Source of the DNA: Maritalea mediterranea
GTDB lineage: Bacteria; Pseudomonadota; Alphaproteobacteria; Rhizobiales; Devosiaceae
DNA length: 64,000 nt
Reading direction: 5' to 3'
Assembly (NCBI RefSeq): GCF_021568695.1
Contig: NZ_JAKGTI010000001.1
Coordinates: 1,426,001-1,490,000 of the forward strand
Positions 59,208 through 64,000 of the stretch are shown in pieces. The notes beneath the pieces are model-generated. The model ran no database searches, had not been told where the DNA came from, and saw only the letters and a list, made by a program, of their open reading frames with translations. Position 1 is the first letter of the stretch; each line of letters begins with the position of its first letter. Made by a program: the position numbers and the translations under genes.

Positions 59208-61463
59208 ATGGCAGATTCAAAAAAACCTGCAGACCAAGACCTCGATCAGTCTGATGATCTGATTGCCGAATTGGCCCGCATTGTGGCAGACGATGCAAAA
59301 CGCGCATCCGTGTCACAGTCTATTGAGCAGCGTGCGCAAAAAGAGCGCCCGACAGAAGAGCGAAAGCCAACCGTCTCGTCTGGAACTGAATCAAGTTCAG
59401 CAAAATCCTCTGCTTTTTCTGGTCAGCGAGATCGTCGTGAGCAACGTCAGGAGCCAACGTTCGCCACGCCCGCGGAGCCGAAAAAGCAAGAGCCTGCGGA
59501 GCCTCAATCAACTGATCCTTTCGAGTTTGACTTTGCCAGCAGCTACCGTGCCGAGCGCGAACAACAGCAGGAAACACCGTCTCGTCTGAGTGAGGATGTG
59601 GAACGGCTGGTGGCTGAAGCGGAGCGTGAGCCTCGGCCTGAGCCTGTAGCCCCACAAGCCCAGACAAGAGAAGAACGGCAGTCTGCTGAAGCGTTAAAGC
59701 AAGAAGTGAACGCGGCCGCTGAAGTAGATGAAATCGCCGAACTCATTTCCAAAGCAGATGAAACAGGCGGTGCGCCGCAATCATTATCTACTCAGGATGT
59801 AGAGGCTGAACAGCTGAAACCTGTTGAACCGCAATATGATCACGAAAGTGATGCTCTTTTTGCGGACGAGCCTTATATGGAACAGGAAGAGGTTGCGGAT
59901 CAGCAACCACAGGCAGAAGCAGCCACACCAGCAATGGCAGCAGAGAAATCTGAGCCGAAAACGCACCAGGTGCAGGCACCTGCTGCGGTGGAAAACGATC
60001 CTTTGGCCGAAATCGAACGGTTGATACAACACACATCCGGCGGTCAAAAGGGCAGATCACCCCATTCTTACCTGGAAACACCTGGAGATCAGACCGGACG
60101 CGACCGCAGTCAGGACGAGGATCCCACAAGCGCCGCGGAAGCCGCCATTTTGGCGGCAATGGCCGCAGCGCGCCCGGCATCGGATGCTGCAGAGCCCCCA
60201 AAAGCAAAAGCACCAGTTGGGCCAGCACCAGAAGCTGCGCCGACCCCCGCTGCCGAAGCGGCACGGCAATCGAGCGCGCCCTATCTGAGTGACGCGCAGG
60301 GCATGCCCCAAAATGGCCAGGGCGGCAGCCAGGTGAAGGCTGATAATCATCGCAACAAATTGCCTTTTTACGCTGGCGGCATCGCCGCGCTCCTGTTGCT
60401 GGGGCTAGGCGGCGTAACCGTTTGGAACTTTATTGGTGGTGAACCGGACGGCGATGTGCCGTTGGTTACGGCACAAAACACTGACGTGAAGCAGACACCT
60501 GAAAACACAGACGAAAACACCGATTCACCGACGGTTTTCTCTGCGCTAGAGGGGCAACCTGAGGATACATCTTCCGAACAAATTGTCTCTCGGGATGACA
60601 CGGGCGGCGCGTCCGGCGAAGGCGTATCGCGCGTCATTACGCCGTCCAGCAACAATCAGGACAGCTCAAGCGGTCTGACCAACCGAAAAGTCAAAACGGT
60701 GACTGTGCTCGCAGACGGGACCATCGTTACGGGTGACGAAGCGTCAGCAGGGGCCCAGCAATTGCCAGATATTCGTCCGAATGTGCCAGACGTGTCCGGT
60801 GGTCAGAGTGAAGGAACACCGCTTTCTGACGATCCGATCGGCCAGGCGATCCAAAGTGCTGAAAATGCCGGGGAAGCCCTGACAGACGTGGCTGAAGGCA
60901 CCACTGAACAGTCCGGTACGGAGAGCGGCGAACAAAGCGCAACTGATGCAAATGCTTCTGAAGAGGCCGCCAGTGAGCAAGGAACGGGCGAGGAGACTGC
61001 CACGACCGAGGTGGCGACCGCGCCAACACCACCCGCGCGCCCTCAAGGCTTGGGGACAGACCAGCCATTGGCCTCCGCGGTGCTGAACAATCCGGCCCCG
61101 ACGATCAACACCTCCGGTGATGATCAGCCTCTGGGGTTGGTGCCCGATTCGCAACCTGCCACCCCTGCACCGCAAACAAGCTCAGCCCCGGTCAACGCCA
61201 CGACAAACCCGGTGAGTGCGCCATTCTATGTTCAATTGGCATCTCAGCGCAGCCCTGAAGCTGCTCAGCAAACTGTTTCGACAGTATCGCGCCAATATGC
61301 CAACGCACTAGGTGGCCAGACAGTGGGCGTCAACCGCGTCGATTTGGATGACCGCGGTACTTTTTATCGTGTCTTGGTGCCTGCCAACTCGATCGAGGCT
61401 GCCAACGCGATCTGCAACAATGTTAAGGCATCTGGCGGCGATTGCTTCGTGCGCAACAACTAG
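59208..61463 (+). CDS. Large SPOR-domain membrane protein
   Basis: This 751-residue protein probably binds denuded septal peptidoglycan. The cytoplasmic part (1 to about 383) is low-complexity and rich in Glu, Gln, Pro and Ala. One membrane helix follows at about 385-407 (FYAGGIAALLLLGLGGVTVW). The periplasmic part has a long Ser/Thr/Glu/Asp-rich linker and a C-terminal SPOR domain at about 671-751 (APFYVQLASQRSPEAAQQTV, FYRVLVPANSIEAANAICNN, GGDCFV). Orthologues lie between argS and nagZ in many Hyphomicrobiales. Here scpA comes next and nagZ is absent from this place. Confidence 0.88.
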   Translation: MADSKKPADQDLDQSDDLIAELARIVADDAKRASVSQSIEQRAQKERPTEERKPTVSSGTESSSAKSSAFSGQRDRREQRQEPTFATPAEPKKQEPAEPQSTDPFEFDFASSYRAEREQQQETPSRLSEDVERLVAEAEREPRPEPVAPQAQTREERQSAEALKQEVNAAAEVDEIAELISKADETGGAPQSLSTQDVEAEQLKPVEPQYDHESDALFADEPYMEQEEVADQQPQAEAATPAMAAEKSEPKTHQVQAPAAVENDPLAEIERLIQHTSGGQKGRSPHSYLETPGDQTGRDRSQDEDPTSAAEAAILAAMAAARPASDAAEPPKAKAPVGPAPEAAPTPAAEAARQSSAPYLSDAQGMPQNGQGGSQVKADNHRNKLPFYAGGIAALLLLGLGGVTVWNFIGGEPDGDVPLVTAQNTDVKQTPENTDENTDSPTVFSALEGQPEDTSSEQIVSRDDTGGASGEGVSRVITPSSNNQDSSSGLTNRKVKTVTVLADGTIVTGDEASAGAQQLPDIRPNVPDVSGGQSEGTPLSDDPIGQAIQSAENAGEALTDVAEGTTEQSGTESGEQSATDANASEEAASEQGTGEETATTEVATAPTPPARPQGLGTDQPLASAVLNNPAPTINTSGDDQPLGLVPDSQPATPAPQTSSAPVNATTNPVSAPFYVQLASQRSPEAAQQTVSTVSRQYANALGGQTVGVNRVDLDDRGTFYRVLVPANSIEAANAICNNVKASGGDCFVRNN

Positions 61464-61508
61464 GTTCTGACCCTAAGTTGCCCAATCGCGCATAAAACAG
61501 TTGATGAA

Positions 61509-61538
61509 CGCAGGGCTTTATTGACCCTGCGCTTATCT
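61509..61538 (+). terminator. Weak hairpin between the SPOR gene and scpA
   Basis: CGCAGGG (61509-61515) pairs with CCCTGCG (61525-61531) followed by CTTATCTTT. It may be a partial terminator. Confidence 0.45.
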
Positions 61539-61580
61539 TTGCGCCATGATTTCTGTTCAGGCCGCAAGGATAAACAACCA

Positions 61581-62384
61581 ATGTGCCCCAATATGCCCAT
61601 GCAGGATGAAGAGTTCACCCAACAGCCGGAGCCGCGCCACAGCGTGATGTATGTGGACGTGAAGGGCTATGAGGGCCCGCTTGATTTGCTGCTCGACCTT
61701 GCGCGCAAACAGAAGGTCGACTTGGCGCATATCTCCGTGCTGTCGCTTGCTGAGCAATATTTGGGCTTTATCGAAACCCTCAAGGAACGTCGCATCGAGG
61801 TGGCGGCAGACTATCTGGTGATGGCCGCCTGGCTGGCCTATCTGAAAAGTCGATTGATGGTGCCGCATGACGATGAAGATGAGGAGCCCAGCGGCGAAGA
61901 AATGGCGGCCTTGCTGCAATTTCGGCTCAAGCGGTTGGAGGCAATGCGCGATGCCGCTGGCAAATTGGTAAGTCGACCGCGATTGGGCCGAGAAATTCAT
62001 CACAGGGGTGACCCTGAAACGATTATAACCACCAAAACAAACCAGTGGCAGGCCACCTATTACGATTTGCTGCGGGCCTATGTGATACAGCGTGAAAAAT
62101 CTTTCCCGCAGGACTATGCGGTAAAGCAACGCACGGTGTGGTCATTGAGCGAGGCTGAAGAAATTCTGGAACGTTTGATCGGGCAATCATTGGATTGGGC
62201 GCCGTTGCACGCCTATCTGGCAGATTATCTGGCTTCGGACGAGGAGCGGGTGACGGCCTTGGCTTCCTCATTCACCGCCAGTTTAGAAATGGTGCGACAG
62301 GGCCAAATAGAAATGCGCCAATCCTCACCTTTTTCGCCGCTGATGGTTCGGCGGCGTGCGGCCAAAACGCCAGACGATAACTAA
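61581..62384 (+). CDS. scpA: Segregation and condensation protein A
   Basis: ScpA is the kleisin that bridges the SMC dimer in chromosome condensation. The 267-residue protein opens the domain with YEGPLDLLLDLARKQKVDLA and LAEQYLGFIETLKERRIEVA, then YLVMAAWLAYLKSRLMVPHD. The C-terminal part, VRQGQIEMRQSSPFSPLMVR, is the winged helix that meets the SMC head. The ATG at 61581 with AAGGA upstream is chosen; the frame is open to 61521. scpB follows after 93 bp. Confidence 0.93.
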   Translation: MCPNMPMQDEEFTQQPEPRHSVMYVDVKGYEGPLDLLLDLARKQKVDLAHISVLSLAEQYLGFIETLKERRIEVAADYLVMAAWLAYLKSRLMVPHDDEDEEPSGEEMAALLQFRLKRLEAMRDAAGKLVSRPRLGREIHHRGDPETIITTKTNQWQATYYDLLRAYVIQREKSFPQDYAVKQRTVWSLSEAEEILERLIGQSLDWAPLHAYLADYLASDEERVTALASSFTASLEMVRQGQIEMRQSSPFSPLMVRRRAAKTPDDN

Positions 62385-62477
62385 TGCTTGGACAGTTTTC
62401 TGAAAGTTGCTAGATAAGGCAAGGATTGCCCAACGAAAGGGCGCACAACTTGTCAAACGAGCGTCGAAAGCGATTTC

Positions 62478-63161
62478 ATGGACCAAAACGACCAACATAG
62501 CGATATTCACACGCGCAATTTGCGGGTGTTGGAAGCTTTGTTGTTCGCGGCGAAAGAACCGCTGGGGGCGGAGGATTTACGACCTTTTCTGTCCGAAAAT
62601 GCAGACATCGCCGATTTGCTCGACCAGTTGCAGCAGCGTTATCAGCATGCCGGGATTAATCTTGTGCGGCGGGGTGAAAAGTTCGCTTTCCGAACTGCTG
62701 AGGATTTGTCCTATCTACTGCGCCGGGATGACGTTGAGCAAAAACCCTTGTCACGCGCGGCCTTGGAGACCTTGTCCATTATCGCCTATCACCAGCCGGT
62801 CACCCGCTCGGAGATTGAGGAGGTGCGCGGCGTCGCAACCTCCAAGGGCACACTGGATGTGTTGATGGAAGCGGGATGGGTGCGCATGCGTGGCCGCCGG
62901 CGGACGCCAGGCCGTCCCGTCACTTATGGCACAACACTCGAATTTCTTGACCATTTTGGCCTGGAGCAGATATCCGATCTGCCTGGCCTCAATGAGTTGA
63001 AAGGTGCAGGGCTACTGTCCTCCAATCTGCCGCCCGATTTCAGCGTGCCTAAGCCGCGAGATGGGGCATTAACCGAAGATGAGGATCCGCTTGAACCCGA
63101 TGATGCTGGCGACGACCTGCTGAGTGAACTCAACACCGCCCAAGACCCGGACAAAAACTGA
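62478..63161 (+). CDS. scpB: Segregation and condensation protein B
   Basis: ScpB dimers hold the ScpA kleisin in the SMC-ScpAB complex. The 227-residue protein has two winged-helix domains: LRVLEALLFAAKEPLGAEDL in the first, and ALETLSIIAYHQPVTRSEIE, with VRGVATSKGTLDVLMEAGWV and GRPVTYGTTLEFLDHFGLE in the second. The C-terminal tail is acidic. scpA-scpB is conserved; tatA, the usual next gene, is replaced here by an ABC ATPase 3 bp after the stop. Confidence 0.95.
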   Translation: MDQNDQHSDIHTRNLRVLEALLFAAKEPLGAEDLRPFLSENADIADLLDQLQQRYQHAGINLVRRGEKFAFRTAEDLSYLLRRDDVEQKPLSRAALETLSIIAYHQPVTRSEIEEVRGVATSKGTLDVLMEAGWVRMRGRRRTPGRPVTYGTTLEFLDHFGLEQISDLPGLNELKGAGLLSSNLPPDFSVPKPRDGALTEDEDPLEPDDAGDDLLSELNTAQDPDKN

Positions 63162-63164
63162 TTT

Positions 63165-64000
63165 ATGACCCAATCCAAATTGGAAACAAGGCCCGCCAAA
63201 TCTGATGTAAACTGGGGCCCTCGCGGCACGACGGGCATCAGTTTCGCTGCGGCCCTGGAGTTTCAGGACGTAGAGTGCAACGTGGGCAACAGCCATGTGC
63301 TGCATAAAACCAGCTTCGAAACGGCGCCGGGTGAAATCTTATGCCTGTTGGGCGAAAGTGGCTCAGGCAAATCGACCATTTTGCGCGCAGCCGCTGGCCT
63401 GCAGGAAATTGACGATGGGCGTATTCTGATCAACAAACGTGTTATGTCTGCCAAAGGTGTTACCGTACCGCCGGATAAACGTGGCATTGGCCTGATGTTT
63501 CAAGACTTTGCTTTGTTTCCTCATCTCTCCATTTTGCAAAATGTAGAATATGGGTTGAAGTCTCTGGGCAGGGAGGAGGCGCGCAAACAGGCGCTGCACG
63601 CACTTAAAAGGGTTGGTCTGGATCGACGTGCTGATGATTATCCGTCGCAGCTCTCTGGCGGACAACAGCAGCGTTTGGCTCTGGCGCGCTCCATCGCGCC
63701 TAAGCCCGGTCTTTTGCTGTTGGATGAGCCTTTTTCTTCGCTGGATGCGCGCCTGCGCGAAAGTGTGCGGGCGGAAACGCTCGCCGTGCTGCGTGAAACG
63801 CAGGCGACCTGTATTTTGGTCACCCATGACCCGGAAGAAGCGATGATTTTCGGGGATAAAGTTGCACTGTTGCGCGATGGGCAAATTGCGCAGATTGGGA
63901 CGTCGGACGAAATTTACAATCAGCCCAAAGATCTTGATGTGGCGCGTTTCTTCTCGCCCATCAGCGAGATTCCCACAATTGTGCATAATGGCGTGGCAAC
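63165..64000 (+). CDS. ABC transporter ATP-binding protein, FbpC/PotA-like (partial)
   Basis: The gene runs off the right edge; 278 codons are visible. It contains Walker A GESGSGKST, the Q-loop MFQDFALFPHLS, the signature LSGGQQQR, Walker B LLLLDEPFSSLD and the switch VTHDPEEAMIFGDKVALL. This layout is that of ferric iron or polyamine import ATPases (FbpC, PotA), and about 30 residues precede the core. The ATG at 63165 is 3 bp after the scpB stop, which is unusual for an importer gene. The permease and binding protein are presumably to the right. Confidence 0.85.
   Translation, partial: MTQSKLETRPAKSDVNWGPRGTTGISFAAALEFQDVECNVGNSHVLHKTSFETAPGEILCLLGESGSGKSTILRAAAGLQEIDDGRILINKRVMSAKGVTVPPDKRGIGLMFQDFALFPHLSILQNVEYGLKSLGREEARKQALHALKRVGLDRRADDYPSQLSGGQQQRLALARSIAPKPGLLLLDEPFSSLDARLRESVRAETLAVLRETQATCILVTHDPEEAMIFGDKVALLRDGQIAQIGTSDEIYNQPKDLDVARFFSPISEIPTIVHNGVA

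Overview
The window looks like a chromosomal segment of an alphaproteobacterium of the Hyphomicrobiales (Rhizobiales) type. The evidence is content and order: the general amino acid transporter aapJQMP, an ExoR-like Sel1 protein next to xthA, the polar organiser PopZ upstream of valS, the order erpA-dgt-argS-SPOR protein-scpA-scpB, the order hom-glpX-recJ, an NDUFS4-type complex I protein, and a candidate CtrA box. The exact family cannot be fixed from the sequence. Coding density is high, and most genes are housekeeping or nutrient-uptake genes. All five tRNA genes (Glu, Arg, Pro, Asn, Cys) lie on the minus strand.

Layout. 1-4.9 kb: the start of a family 28-like glycosyltransferase (cut by the left edge), argC, a GNAT acetyltransferase, an unassigned protein with a Glyoxalase_8-like N-terminus, a MarR-type regulator with an unusual tail, and an aminotransferase. 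5-10.1 kb: a lipoprotein between two terminators, then homoserine dehydrogenase with an extra N-terminal mini-HTH domain, glpX and recJ. 10.3-14.5 kb: a cyclopropane-fatty-acid-synthase-like gene converging on two tandem GT39 membrane glycosyltransferases. 14.7-19.8 kb: tRNA-Glu, an M15 lipoprotein, gloA, a double cold-shock protein, DUF192 and DedA-like proteins, and TRAP transporter membrane subunits with no binding protein. 19.8-22.8 kb: a tight three-gene catabolic operon (Asp/Glu racemase-like, M24 peptidase-like, PLP lyase). 23-25.9 kb: a small membrane protein, two tRNAs, an NDUFS4-like gene, a PAP2 phosphatase and metC.

26-31.5 kb: aapJQMP followed by a second, diverged AapJ. 31.5-36.9 kb: GFA protein, AlaX-type editing protein and cysK on one strand, then cysD-cysNC for sulfate activation. 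37-42.2 kb: a small acidic exported protein with an in-frame stop in its Asp/Glu tail; ubiT-ubiU-ubiV for oxygen-independent ubiquinone synthesis, preceded by a FixK/FNR-like box; and a PuuB-like oxidase behind an internally deleted glutamine synthetase (PuuA-type) remnant. 42.3-46.4 kb: a PuuC-like aldehyde dehydrogenase, an SDR, two tRNAs, mobA and a PIMT-like methyltransferase. 46.5-54.8 kb: tolC, popZ, valS, ilvD and an exoR-like gene. 54.8-64 kb: xthA, erpA, dgt, argS, a SPOR protein, scpA, scpB and the start of an ABC ATPase cut by the right edge.

No phage, IS element, CRISPR array or defence system is visible. The most unusual items are the MarR-like regulator ending in a canonical sliding-clamp-binding motif, the mini-HTH fused in frame to homoserine dehydrogenase beside a cluster of TGTAGGA repeats, the interrupted acidic tail, the TRAP plus racemase/M24/PLP-lyase cluster of unknown substrate, and the shrunken glutamine synthetase that still forms an open frame.
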